From Sabulibacter ruber (GTDB lineage: Bacteria > Bacteroidota > Bacteroidia > Cytophagales > Hymenobacteraceae), in contig NZ_JAFFID010000001.1 of NCBI RefSeq assembly GCF_017355955.1, positions 1,364,001 through 1,428,000 on the forward strand: a stretch of DNA of 64,000 nucleotides, read 5' to 3'. Positions 52,081-61,863 of the stretch are shown here, in pieces; position 1 is the stretch's first letter; each line of letters starts with the position of its first letter. The notes under the pieces were generated by a model that did not search any database, was not told where the DNA came from, and saw only the letters and a list, made by a program, of their open reading frames with translations. Made by a program: the position numbers and the translations under genes.

Positions 52081-52479
52081 TTACCATTCTACCCGCGCCA
52101 GCATGGGCGTACCGCGTTTGCAGAGTTGCAGTGCTAAGCCCCAGGGATCACGAAGCATGACCAGGTGAGAGCCGTCTTCCAGGTGCTGATCTGATTCCAG
52201 GGTGGCACCCGCAGCGCACAGGCGTTCTTTGTCCTGGGCAGGGTTTTCTGACACGAAGGCCAGGTGTACCAAAAGCGGATTCATGGTGCGGTACGGGGGC
52301 ACCTCCGCCACCGGGTTCAGGTAAATCTCCACCATGATTCGGCCGCTGTCATCGGCAATGAAGGTGGTGTAAGGCGCTTCTTTCATCTGCCGGATCACCC
52401 GCATGCCTAGGTGTTGGGTGTACCAATCTGTCATGCCCAGTGGGTCTTCTACATTGAGGGCAAAGTGTTCTAATTTCAT
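52081..52479 (-). CDS. VOC-superfamily (glyoxalase-like) protein
   Basis: This 132-residue protein is a small two-module VOC domain: MKLEHFALNVEDPLGMTDWYTQHLGMRV, then GRIMVEIYLNP, PLLVHLAFVSEN, and MLRDPWGLALQLCKR. Possible metal ligands are H5, E in VEIY, H in VHLAF and Q in LALQL. Related proteins are often encoded with uronate or pectin genes, where they may act on sugar-acid intermediates; this is not certain. It is the first gene of the cluster, with the LacI-type operator 140 bases upstream. Confidence 0.82.
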   Translation of the reverse strand: MKLEHFALNVEDPLGMTDWYTQHLGMRVIRQMKEAPYTTFIADDSGRIMVEIYLNPVAEVPPYRTMNPLLVHLAFVSENPAQDKERLCAAGATLESDQHLEDGSHLVMLRDPWGLALQLCKRGTPMLARVEW

Positions 52480-53050
52480 GTGGTTTGCATTGCAGGCTTT
52501 CCTTTCCCTTCCTGAAACAGGCTTATCCTTTTTAAAACTGCAGATTTGCTCAGGACATAGTAAGGAAAACCTGTGTAGTTAAGCATAAACGCCAATGCCA
52601 AAAGGGACAAGCTCTAAAGCGCAATCGATTGCGCATCTTCATCTAAAAAAAGCACCTGGGTGCTAGTTGTCTCCTTATGGCTATTGACAGAACAATATGG
52701 CCACCCTTTTTGCCTAAACCAAATTATATCTTTCATTTTTGTGCAGAATTGGTAAAATCAGGCTTTAAACGCATTCATCTCTTCTCAAATCCTTCACTGG
52801 TTTGTCTTCACCAGTGTTGCTTGGTCATTAAGAAACTAGCTGGTTTCCTTTAAGCATCTGGTTTCCCATTTAATCCTTCTTTGCAGAATCTAGCCTATAA
52901 ACATAAGTTCCTTCAGTGGGCAAGGTTTATACCGGACAGGAGTCAGGCCAATCCGAGGTCTATGCATGCTTACTCCCCTTCTCTCGCTATCTTTTAGGGT
53001 ATATTTTAACTAACTTTATTTCAATGAATTACCTTTAAAAACCCAGTCTT
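52480..53050. other. Divergent intergenic region with operator
   Basis: The 571 bases hold the LacI-type palindrome (52619-52634). The A/T-rich last 60 bases before 53051 contain TAACTTTA, which is one base from a -7 element of the patatin gene. No other feature is supported. Confidence 0.45.
52619..52634. promoter_or_regulatory. LacI-type operator before the pectin cluster
   Basis: GCGCAATCGATTGCGC is a perfect 16-bp palindrome with the same 12-base core as the site before uxaA; the two also share GC before the core and CAT after. It lies 140 bases before the VOC start codon. Confidence 0.7.
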
Positions 53051-54928
53051 ATGGAACAAGATTATGTATCAGAGCCCCTGCAGGAGAACCATCCGCCAGG
53101 GGCTCGTATGGCAAGGTTAAAACACCTTATACAAGCCCAGTTCAGTCATTTGCAGGAACCCGTTTTGGAGGAATTGCTGCTGAAATTCAGGTGGGTTGAG
53201 TTCCCCCGGGGGGAAATCCTATGCCGGGAAGGCGAGGTGGGAGATTGTGTGTACCTGTTGGTATCGGGAAGGTTGAAGGCCTGGGTAGATTTCAACACCC
53301 CGGAGGCCCGCGGGGTAGGCGAGATTGCCCAGGGCGAAAGTGTAGGTGAAATGGCGCTCATCACCGGGGAGACCCGCTCGGCTACCATTGTGGCCATGCG
53401 CACCTGTATGCTGGCCAAACTGCTTAAGTCTGATTTTGATGAGCTGGTAGCCCACCACCCCGAGGTAGTAGTCACGCTTTCCAAACTTATCATTGACCGT
53501 CTCACCTTTACCATGCACCATACCAGGGTGCCAGCCAGAAACACCAATTTTGTGCTGGTTCCCGCCACTGCTAGTCCTGTCACCCGGGACTTCATGCACC
53601 AACTGGTGAACACCCTGGAAAACCAGTACAGGATCAGGTACGTCCACAAGGAACTGCTTCCCCTATCGTTGAGTGATTCTTCGCTATCTCCCCAGGAACG
53701 CTTTTTTGAGATCCATAACTGGATGGCCGAGCAGGTTGTGGACCACGGCTTTGTGATTTTTGAGGCAGACCCCGAGAACCTGGAGTGGACCAACCACTGC
53801 CTGCGGCAAGCCGATAAAGTCCTGCTCCTGACCGAAGCCTCCCACGGATCTGCTCTTTCTGAATTGGAGCGTTTTCTTTTCAGCGGCGGTGACCCATCTC
53901 TGAACCAGGCCATTGAAGTAGCCCTGCTGTACCCGCCCGAAACCCAACAGCCTGCCCAAACCCACGCGCTACTGGAGAACCGACCAGTGTCCCGGCATTA
54001 CAACATCCGGCTCCAGGACAGCAAACACCTGAACCGCTTAGCCCGCATGCTCATGAACAAAGGCATAGGATTGGTTTTTGGCGGCGGCGGAGCCAAAGGG
54101 TTTGCCCACATCGGTATTTTCAAAGCCCTGCACGAGGCAGAGGTTCCCATAGACATGGTGTGCGGCACCAGTATAGGCGCTATCATTGCGGCGGCCGTAG
54201 CCCATGAATGGAGCCCCGAGGAAATCTATCAGAAAGGTAGAAGCGCCTTTGTCACCGATAAACCTATGAGCGATTATACCTTGCCCGTTCTGTCGCTCAT
54301 CAAAGGGCACAAACTGCAGGCTACCAACAAAAAGTATTTTGGGGAGCATCACATAGAAGACCTCTGGCTGAATTTCTTCTGTATTTCCAGCAACTACACG
54401 CTCTCTGAAATGGTGGTGCATGAACGTGGGCCGCTGTGGAAAGCCGTAACCGCTTCGGTTTCCATTCCAGGCGTGTTGCCCCCGGTGGTAGAAGGAAACA
54501 ACCTGCTCATAGACGGCGCTTCCTTCAACAATTTCCCGGTGGATGTCATGAAAGCCCGCTACGGCGGAAAACTGATTGGCGTGAACCTGCTGGAAGACAA
54601 AGAATACAAACTGAACTATACCAATCTGCCGAGCGGCTGGCATCTCTTCTTTTCGCGGTTCCTCCCCTTCCTGAAACGGTATAAAAGCCCCAGTATTTCG
54701 GCCATCATGCTCAAGTCCACCATTCTCTCCAGCATGGTTCACCAGCGGAAACAAATCAACGACCTGCACCTTTTCATGAACCCGCCGGTGGGCAAGTTCA
54801 GCCTGCTGGACCTCAATAACTTTGATGCCATTGCCGCTACCGGTTACACCTACGCAAAGGATTTCCTCCAGAACGCCAACCTGGAGGTTTTAGGAATACC
54901 GAGAAACGAGAAGTTGGTAGTGAAGTAA
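53051..54928 (+). CDS. Patatin-like phospholipase with N-terminal cNMP-binding domain (NTE-like)
   Basis: This 625-residue protein begins with a Crp-like cyclic-nucleotide-binding domain (about 20-150; GEILCREGEVGDCVYLLVSGRL, EIAQGESVGEMALITGETRSATI). A central region (about 165-320) matches the part found in neuropathy-target-esterase-like proteins. The patatin domain (about 335-540) has the oxyanion loop GGGGAKGFAHIG, nucleophile Ser in GTSIG, and dyad Asp in IDGASFNN. It should hydrolyse phospholipids or lysophospholipids at the inner face of the membrane, with activity possibly modulated by a cyclic nucleotide. It is monocistronic. Confidence 0.9.
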   Translation: MEQDYVSEPLQENHPPGARMARLKHLIQAQFSHLQEPVLEELLLKFRWVEFPRGEILCREGEVGDCVYLLVSGRLKAWVDFNTPEARGVGEIAQGESVGEMALITGETRSATIVAMRTCMLAKLLKSDFDELVAHHPEVVVTLSKLIIDRLTFTMHHTRVPARNTNFVLVPATASPVTRDFMHQLVNTLENQYRIRYVHKELLPLSLSDSSLSPQERFFEIHNWMAEQVVDHGFVIFEADPENLEWTNHCLRQADKVLLLTEASHGSALSELERFLFSGGDPSLNQAIEVALLYPPETQQPAQTHALLENRPVSRHYNIRLQDSKHLNRLARMLMNKGIGLVFGGGGAKGFAHIGIFKALHEAEVPIDMVCGTSIGAIIAAAVAHEWSPEEIYQKGRSAFVTDKPMSDYTLPVLSLIKGHKLQATNKKYFGEHHIEDLWLNFFCISSNYTLSEMVVHERGPLWKAVTASVSIPGVLPPVVEGNNLLIDGASFNNFPVDVMKARYGGKLIGVNLLEDKEYKLNYTNLPSGWHLFFSRFLPFLKRYKSPSISAIMLKSTILSSMVHQRKQINDLHLFMNPPVGKFSLLDLNNFDAIAATGYTYAKDFLQNANLEVLGIPRNEKLVVK

Positions 54929-55530
54929 GCAGTCATTGAGAAAAGTAGCTCATTTGCCCGTTTGTCAGAACCTGCGAAAGCCCAACTCAAAAGCGGGTGC
55001 ATCCTTCCTATTAGCATTTGGTTTAGAGAACATTTCCAAAATCCAGCCCTGAAACAGATTACCGCTTTCCTTATTGATAGCAATAAGCCTATAAAACTCG
55101 CACCATTACGTAAAGCTGGCTCTATGGTCTAGCCACTCCCTCTGTATTATGTTAAGGGTTTTCTTGAATAAACCCCTCCTATTTAGTATCTTGGCAGGAA
55201 ATTTTTGTAATACTTCTGATCTCCTTCTCTATTGGGTTGTAAGGAATCAAAGCCCCTCACCACCATCCCATCTCCGGGAAAAGGTTTCTAGCACATTTCA
55301 GGAAAAGAGCTGTAGAACAAACCTGTAGAGTACCCTTTGTAAATATCAAAGAAGTACGCAGCCTGTACCCTCCATTGGAAGCAGGGCTTACTTCTTCTAT
55401 TTCACTCTTTCGCTTACTGCAAGCCTAAGAATTCCTATTGGTCTCCCTTTTCTCCCGCTCCTTGCCACGCCCTCCCTCCCCCTGCAATCAGAAGGCGTTT
55501 TCATTCCTACGTTGGCCCATTCATCCCTAA
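54929..55530. other. Intergenic region, little recognised
   Basis: About 600 bases precede the S8-like protease. Pieces of the hairpin-family half-site appear around 55035-55055 (CAGCCCTGAAACAG) and 55300-55325 without a matching arm. The rest shows no promoter match or small gene that I can support. Confidence 0.4.
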
Positions 55531-58500
55531 ATGACACCCTTCATGATGGCAACCTTTACTAAACTTAATCTGGGCAGCCTCAGAAATCCCCTTTCTGCTG
55601 CGCCGGTTAAAGCACTCGTTCTCTTTTGCACCCTCTTCCTAAGTTTTTTCTGTCATTTACCTTTTTCCACTGCCCAGACTACCACCACCGAAATTGAAAT
55701 TATCCCCATGCTGGAATGCGTGAAGTGGAATCCGGCGGATAGCAAATTTGAGGCTGTTTTTGGGTACAATAACCCCAGTAAAACTGAGACCTACATTCCT
55801 CCGGAAAACAGTTCCCTGTCTTGTGACGCCACCGTATTAGCCGGGCAAGTACCCACAACCTTTAAACCAGGCCGGGTATTCGCTGCCTTTTCAGTGAAGT
55901 TTGATTGTCCGGTGCTTGTCTGGACCGTCATTGGCCCCAGCGGCAAACCCAGATCCATTTCGGCGAGTAGCAGTTCCACCGCTTGCGCCACCGGAGGCAA
56001 CATAACGCCCGTTATCACCTCGCCGGGAAAGAACCTGTCCAAGATTGGGTCAGAACTCACCATTTTACCAGAGTCGGGGCTTTTGAAAAGCAACCAGGTC
56101 TACCAGATAGAGAAGTTTAACGGCCAGGACTATGTGTTCATCAGTTTGTATGCCGTGCAAGGCGCGGTTACAACTCTACTGAATGACCTTAAGATTCTTG
56201 GCTTGTTAAACCCCAAAATCAGCAATCTGCATATCACCGGCTGGTTGCCTATTACCAAACTGCCTAACCTGAATGGACTAACCAGCCTGGACCTGGCAAT
56301 GCCAGTTTTCACCCCATTAACCAACGGCGGAGCCACTACCACCCAGGGAGATCTGGCCCAACGCACCGATCTGCTCCGGACTGCCTTTGGTGTACAGGGG
56401 CAGGGAAACAAGATTGGGGTACTCTCAGACAGTTACAATGCGAGGTTAGGCAATGGAGCCTTGCTGGGGGTACAACAGGGTGATTTACCCGGTCCTGGTA
56501 ATCCCATCAACCCGCTTCCGGTGCAGATCCTAAAAGACTTGCCCAACGGTTCTGACCTGGGCACCGACGAAGGCCGGGCAATTCTGGAAACCATCTTTGA
56601 TGTGGCTCCCAAAGCCGCGCTGGTATTCAGGACCGGGTTTGATGGCCCCATTGACCTGGCACAAGGCATAAGGGAATTGAAAGCCACGGGCTGCAACATT
56701 ATAGTAGATGACATCACGTACATAGACGATCCCTTCTTCAGGGATGGGATTGTAGCCCAGGCGGTAGATGAGGTAGTGGCCCAGGGAGTCGCCTATTTCT
56801 CTGCGGCCGGTAATTTTGGGGAGCGTTCCTACCAGGGAGTTTTCACACCCGTAGACCCGGCTACCAACCGGAAACACAATTTTGGCGGCGGCGATGTGAG
56901 GCAACGGGTTTTTCTGGCCGAGGGAACTTACACCCTGGGCATGCAGTGGTTCAGTTCTACTGGGCAAGACCTGGACTTCTACTTAACAGATGACCAGGGC
57001 AACATCATTATTGGATATAACCGGGCCAGTACGTTTCCTTTTGAGGGCATGTCTTTTGAAGTATCGGCGGGCGGTGCTATGGCAAACATAGTGGTAGAGA
57101 ATGCCAGCGCCACCCTTGACCCAAACGTGGTGTTCAAGTACATTATCTTTAGAGGCAACGCAGGCATTGGAGAATACCGCACAGGTACCTCCACCATCAC
57201 CGGCCACGCCAATGCCGCCGGAGCCATGACGGTAGGCGCAGTTCTGTACTCCAACACTCCCCGCTACAATACTCCGGTGCCCACCATTGCCTCTTTTTCT
57301 TCCAGGGGGGGCACGCCTCTTCTTGCGGCTGGGGCCACCATCCGAAGCAAACCAGATTTTGTGGCTCCCAACGGAGGCAATACTACGGTTCCCATTGGGG
57401 TGCTGTACAATGACGGGGATTCTTTCTATAACTTCTTCGGGACCTCCGCGGCGGCTCCCCACGCCGCCGCCGCCGCGGCCCTGGTAATGGAAGCGCACGT
57501 GAAGTTTTCTGGCCCAACCCTAGCTCCGGCGGCTGTAAGAAACCTGTTACGGACTTCGGCATTGGACATGGGCCCGGCCGGGCCTGATGTGGCCAGCGGG
57601 TATGGGTTCATCAGGCCAGACAATGCCATTTCCACCTTTGCCACGCCCACCCCTATTGCCTTGAGTATCTCTACCCCTAATGGCGTATCGGCGGGAAGCA
57701 GACTGATTGTACAGGGGCACTACTTCAAGGGAACCAGCCAGGGCAGCATCTCCAAAATCAAGTTTGCCGGCACAGAACTTCCTACGGTTTACATCAGCGA
57801 GACGCAGCTGGAGACCGTGATTCCGGCTTATGCAGGGAACCCCTCTATTGAGGTTTGCAGCCCGTCTACCAGCATCAAAGGTGGGGACGGCGGTTGCTCT
57901 AAGCCCCTGTACCTGTTCCCTAAAAAAGTTATCAGTATAAAAGCCAATACCCTGACCAAAGGCTACGGTGACGCCCTGCCAACCTTTACCGCCACCTTTA
58001 CCCCCAATGATAGCCTTAGGTCAAGCGATATAAGGTTCACGACGCTGGCCACCGACCTAAGCGATGTGGGAGCTTATGTGGTTACGCCATCTCTGGTGGC
58101 GGGTCATCCCTTCTTGGCGAGGTCTGACAAGTACGAGATGGTGTATGAGCCCGGTATACTGCAGATTGAGAAAATCGCGCTGGAAATAGGAGCCCGGGAT
58201 GTGGCCATTGCCGAGGGCGCTCCCATCACTGGGTTTGCATACTCCTTCAATTTCCCCACACCCATCAGGAACACCAGCGACCGGATTGAACTGGTGCGCA
58301 ATAACCTGCTACAGACCCATCTGGCGCTTCAGACAAACAAAGTAGCGTTAGTCACCGAAGCCGAGCTGCTAAACATAGAGTCTATCAGAAACCGGAGCTT
58401 TCTGGTGAGTGAACTAGCCGAAACCAGTGCTGCCCGGGTCATCAACTCCACCCGGGTTCTGAACATCAGCAGCAGACTCTTGAATGAGGTAAACAGCAGC

Positions 58501-59490
58501 GAATTGAACATATCTTCCGTTTTCAATTCCACCTACCTCATGAATGCCGCCCGGGTAATCAACGGAGCCCGGGTGATTAACGCCGCTAGGGTCCTGAATG
58601 CCGCACGGGTTTTGAACACCAACACCGTAGGGCCTGCCAACAATGAGAAATCTATCCTTATCCTGAACGAAGCAGATGAGGTTCTTTCCAGACTGTTTTC
58701 TATTAACCTGATCACCGGGTACACCCTGGGAGCGCACCGCTGGGCACCTGCTTCCCTCCTGTCGCCCAACGTGAATGTGACCTACGGTGAACCCGGCAAC
58801 TTCTTTGTGAACCCCATAGGAACTGGGGTAAGAGCCGTGAAACCCATTCTGGAATGCGTGCAGGTCTCTAGTCGGCCGGGGTTCTATATTGCCCATTTCT
58901 GGTATGAAAACCCCAATACCCAAACCGTGGGTTTACCGCTCAACAGTGAAAACAAGCTCATTTTTGCCGGTACGCAACCGCCTTGCTTTGTAAACGGAAC
59001 CATGATTCCTACCATCTTCAAACCGGGTAGAAATTACGCGTTCTCGGTGGAATTTGATGGTTCTAAACTAACCTGGGATTTAACCAGCTTCCAGGGAGTC
59101 AAAAAGACGTCTGTCGCTTCCTCGGCTAGTTCCACTTCCGCCAGATGCAAAAGCAATATTGGCATAATCTCCCCTTGTGCTACTACCACGCCGCAGGGTG
59201 TACTGGCCAGCAAACTGGAAACCATCCCGGAACAGGCCACTGAAGCAATACGGGTGTATCCGAACCCCATAGGGAATGAGGTGTCCCTTGACTTAAGCAC
59301 CCTGGAAGAAACAGAAGTAACTGTGTCAATTGTAGATGTTTTGGGAAAAACGAGCCTAAAACGGCAGACCCTGCAAGCAGGCACCGCTGCTCATATCCTG
59401 AACACCAGACATCTTGCCTCCGGGGTGTACCTGCTGAAGGTAGAATACGGACACGAGGTGAAATCTTTCAGACTTGTGAAACGGGAGTAA
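55531..59490 (+). CDS. S8/S53-like secreted serine protease with IPT, MBG and T9SS domains
   Basis: This 1319-residue protein has a signal peptide (about 1-49), a beta domain (about 60-155), a subtilisin-like catalytic domain (about 285-690), an IPT/TIG domain (about 705-795), an MBG-like domain (about 803-900), a hexapeptide-repeat stretch (about 966-1030), a second copy of the N-terminal beta domain (about 1105-1205), and a T9SS sorting domain (VYPNP, about 1240-1319). Catalytic candidates are D300 (LSDSYN), S639 (FFGTSAAAPH) and oxyanion N428 (SAAGN). The position of the subtilisin His is occupied by E347 in DEGRAI, a pattern of a known variant S8 group recalling the Glu of sedolisins. It should be exported by T9SS and act outside the cell. 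Confidence 0.85.
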   Translation: MTPFMMATFTKLNLGSLRNPLSAAPVKALVLFCTLFLSFFCHLPFSTAQTTTTEIEIIPMLECVKWNPADSKFEAVFGYNNPSKTETYIPPENSSLSCDATVLAGQVPTTFKPGRVFAAFSVKFDCPVLVWTVIGPSGKPRSISASSSSTACATGGNITPVITSPGKNLSKIGSELTILPESGLLKSNQVYQIEKFNGQDYVFISLYAVQGAVTTLLNDLKILGLLNPKISNLHITGWLPITKLPNLNGLTSLDLAMPVFTPLTNGGATTTQGDLAQRTDLLRTAFGVQGQGNKIGVLSDSYNARLGNGALLGVQQGDLPGPGNPINPLPVQILKDLPNGSDLGTDEGRAILETIFDVAPKAALVFRTGFDGPIDLAQGIRELKATGCNIIVDDITYIDDPFFRDGIVAQAVDEVVAQGVAYFSAAGNFGERSYQGVFTPVDPATNRKHNFGGGDVRQRVFLAEGTYTLGMQWFSSTGQDLDFYLTDDQGNIIIGYNRASTFPFEGMSFEVSAGGAMANIVVENASATLDPNVVFKYIIFRGNAGIGEYRTGTSTITGHANAAGAMTVGAVLYSNTPRYNTPVPTIASFSSRGGTPLLAAGATIRSKPDFVAPNGGNTTVPIGVLYNDGDSFYNFFGTSAAAPHAAAAAALVMEAHVKFSGPTLAPAAVRNLLRTSALDMGPAGPDVASGYGFIRPDNAISTFATPTPIALSISTPNGVSAGSRLIVQGHYFKGTSQGSISKIKFAGTELPTVYISETQLETVIPAYAGNPSIEVCSPSTSIKGGDGGCSKPLYLFPKKVISIKANTLTKGYGDALPTFTATFTPNDSLRSSDIRFTTLATDLSDVGAYVVTPSLVAGHPFLARSDKYEMVYEPGILQIEKIALEIGARDVAIAEGAPITGFAYSFNFPTPIRNTSDRIELVRNNLLQTHLALQTNKVALVTEAELLNIESIRNRSFLVSELAETSAARVINSTRVLNISSRLLNEVNSSELNISSVFNSTYLMNAARVINGARVINAARVLNAARVLNTNTVGPANNEKSILILNEADEVLSRLFSINLITGYTLGAHRWAPASLLSPNVNVTYGEPGNFFVNPIGTGVRAVKPILECVQVSSRPGFYIAHFWYENPNTQTVGLPLNSENKLIFAGTQPPCFVNGTMIPTIFKPGRNYAFSVEFDGSKLTWDLTSFQGVKKTSVASSASSTSARCKSNIGIISPCATTTPQGVLASKLETIPEQATEAIRVYPNPIGNEVSLDLSTLEETEVTVSIVDVLGKTSLKRQTLQAGTAAHILNTRHLASGVYLLKVEYGHEVKSFRLVKRE

Positions 59491-59610
59491 CGCTGCTCCG
59501 CAGAAAGGAACGCCCGGATACAACTTGTAAACCCAGGCACCAGCCACTCCTGATTCAACAGGAATGGCTGCAGACCTGAGAGTACTTAGAAGCACTTTAA
59601 AGCATGAGAT

Positions 59611-61821
59611 ATGAAAAAATCATTGTTGCTGTTGCTTTCTTTTCTTCTGTCAAACTTACTGGTGGCCCAAACCGCTTCCCAAGACAGTTTGCAGGCCCTG
59701 CTCAAAACCGCCACAGACACCACACGGGTGAACATCTTACTGGAGTTGAGCAAGGCCTATAACGGATCAGACCAGGCCAAAGCCATTGCCTATGCCCAGG
59801 AAGCACTGGCCGCCTCCCGAACTCACCATTTTCCGAAAGGAGAAGCCTATGCCCTGAAAAGCCTGGGACTGGCCTCTGTAAGCGTAGGAAATTACCCAGA
59901 GGTAATCCGTTACTGGGAGCGTTCATTAGCCATTTTCAACCAGCTGGGCGACAAAGTGGGGGCTAGTAACATGCTCAGTAACATTGGGGTGATTTACTCT
60001 ATCCAGGGGTGGGAAGCCAAAGCCATTGAATTCTACCTTAAATCTCTGAAGAAGGCAGAAGAAAGTGGCGATAAACTCCGGATCGCCACTGCGCTGCTGA
60101 ACATTGGGGCGGAGTATTACAACAACCCTGCAACCGTAGACAAAGCCCTGGCCTACTACCTGCGGGCCTTGCCGCTCAGCAAGGAGATTGGGGATAAGAC
60201 CACTCTGGGTACACTTACTGTGAACATTGGCGAAATCTATTTTGTCAAAGGTGACCACAACAAAGCCTTGTCATACTACCAGGAAGCCCTGAACATCTTA
60301 CAAACCGATGGTATCAAAGACAAAGTAGCCTATACCTTGAACAACATAGGCAAGGTGTATGCTGCCCGCGGAGACTTGCCAAAGGCTCTGGAACAGCACC
60401 AGAAAGCCCGGGATATTGCCAATTCTGTCTCAGCGAAGCTGGAAGAAGCCCAGGCCCTGAATTACATTGGTCAGATTAACCTTAAGCTGAACCGGGCAAA
60501 CCAGGCGCTGGCTACCTTCCTGCAATCCAAGAGCATTGCCAGTGCGTTAGGGGCAAACCATGAACTGAAAGATGCCTACGCTGGCTTAGCTCAGGCTTAC
60601 CAATCGCTCGCAGATTACCAGAAAGCGTACCAATACCAGTCGCTGCTGCTGGGCATAAAAGACACCCTGTACAACGCCGAGACCAAAGAGAAAATCAACA
60701 ACCTGGAAGCCGCCTACCAGAACGAGAAAAAGCAGAACCAGATTGACCTGTTAACCAAAGACAGTCAGCTGAAACAAGCCAGTCTGCAACGGCAGCAGGT
60801 TTTCCGGAATGCGCTGCTGGCGGTTTTGGGGCTCATCATCATCATTGCGGTGGTTCTGTTCTTTAACATCAGGAACAAGGTAAAAGCGAACCAATTGTTG
60901 CAGCGCAAGAACGCCGAGATCAATGCCCAGAAAGAAGAACTGGCCACCCAGCGGGATCATCTGGAGAAAACCTATAATGACCTGCTCAACACCCAGGAGC
61001 AGTTAGTACAGTCAGAGAAAATGGCTTCTCTGGGCCAGCTCACTGCCGGGGTTGCCCATGAGATCAATAACCCCATCAACTTTGTGTCTGTGGGCATAGA
61101 ATCGCTTAGGGTGAACTTTGCAGACATTGTGGAAGTGGCAAAAGGATATTTCCAGCTGAAGCCCGGCGAAGATAATACCCAACATTTGCTGAAGCTGGAA
61201 AAACTCAAAAAAGAAGTGGAGGTAGAAAGCCTTATTCAGGAATCTGAGCACCTTTTCTCCAGCGTGAAAAACGGCGCCACCCGCACCAAGGAGATAGTGA
61301 AAAGCCTGAAAAACTTCACCCGCCTGGACGAAGACAACCTCAAAAAAGCAGACCTGCACGAAGGCTTAGACTCTACCCTGGTTATTTTGAACAACCAATT
61401 GAAAAACCGGATCAAAATCGTGCGCAACTACGGCGACCTGCAGGAGATCAACTGTTATCCGGGCCAGCTGAACCAGGTGTTCATGAACATCCTGAACAAT
61501 GCCGCCCAGGCGATACCCGGGGAGGGCACCATCGCTATCAAAACCTACACAGATGATGATTATGCCGTCATTAAGATCAGGGATACGGGAACGGGCATGA
61601 CTGAGGAAGTGAAGAAACACATCTTTGAGCCGTTCTTTACCACCAAAGACGTGGGCGAAGGCACCGGTCTGGGGCTTTCCATTTCCTACGGCATCATTGA
61701 GAAGCACAAAGGCAAGATAGAAGTAGAATCCCACCCCGGCGAGGGTACTGAGTTCACCATCAGAATTCCATTGCAATTTACCCCAGTCTCCCAGGTCCAG
61801 AAACTGGAGACCGTAGAATAA
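59611..61821 (+). CDS. TPR-containing sensor histidine kinase
   Basis: This 736-residue protein has a signal peptide (MKKSLLLLLSFLLSNLLVAQ) and about seven tetratricopeptide repeats (about 35-370). A membrane helix follows (about 395-418, NALLAVLGLIIIIAVVLFFN), then a coiled coil and a kinase of the NtrB-like type with H483 in GQLTAGVAHEINNPINF, NILNNAAQA, DTGTGMT and GTGLGLSISYGI. It is followed after 42 bases by the REC-adenylate cyclase, its probable phosphorylation target. A homologue of its N-terminal part starts again at 63530. The signal sensed by the TPR region is not known. Confidence 0.92.
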   Translation: MKKSLLLLLSFLLSNLLVAQTASQDSLQALLKTATDTTRVNILLELSKAYNGSDQAKAIAYAQEALAASRTHHFPKGEAYALKSLGLASVSVGNYPEVIRYWERSLAIFNQLGDKVGASNMLSNIGVIYSIQGWEAKAIEFYLKSLKKAEESGDKLRIATALLNIGAEYYNNPATVDKALAYYLRALPLSKEIGDKTTLGTLTVNIGEIYFVKGDHNKALSYYQEALNILQTDGIKDKVAYTLNNIGKVYAARGDLPKALEQHQKARDIANSVSAKLEEAQALNYIGQINLKLNRANQALATFLQSKSIASALGANHELKDAYAGLAQAYQSLADYQKAYQYQSLLLGIKDTLYNAETKEKINNLEAAYQNEKKQNQIDLLTKDSQLKQASLQRQQVFRNALLAVLGLIIIIAVVLFFNIRNKVKANQLLQRKNAEINAQKEELATQRDHLEKTYNDLLNTQEQLVQSEKMASLGQLTAGVAHEINNPINFVSVGIESLRVNFADIVEVAKGYFQLKPGEDNTQHLLKLEKLKKEVEVESLIQESEHLFSSVKNGATRTKEIVKSLKNFTRLDEDNLKKADLHEGLDSTLVILNNQLKNRIKIVRNYGDLQEINCYPGQLNQVFMNILNNAAQAIPGEGTIAIKTYTDDDYAVIKIRDTGTGMTEEVKKHIFEPFFTTKDVGEGTGLGLSISYGIIEKHKGKIEVESHPGEGTEFTIRIPLQFTPVSQVQKLETVE

Positions 61822-61863
61822 CACCAGTAAGCAAACAGACCACCTCTTATCCCCTTTACCATT

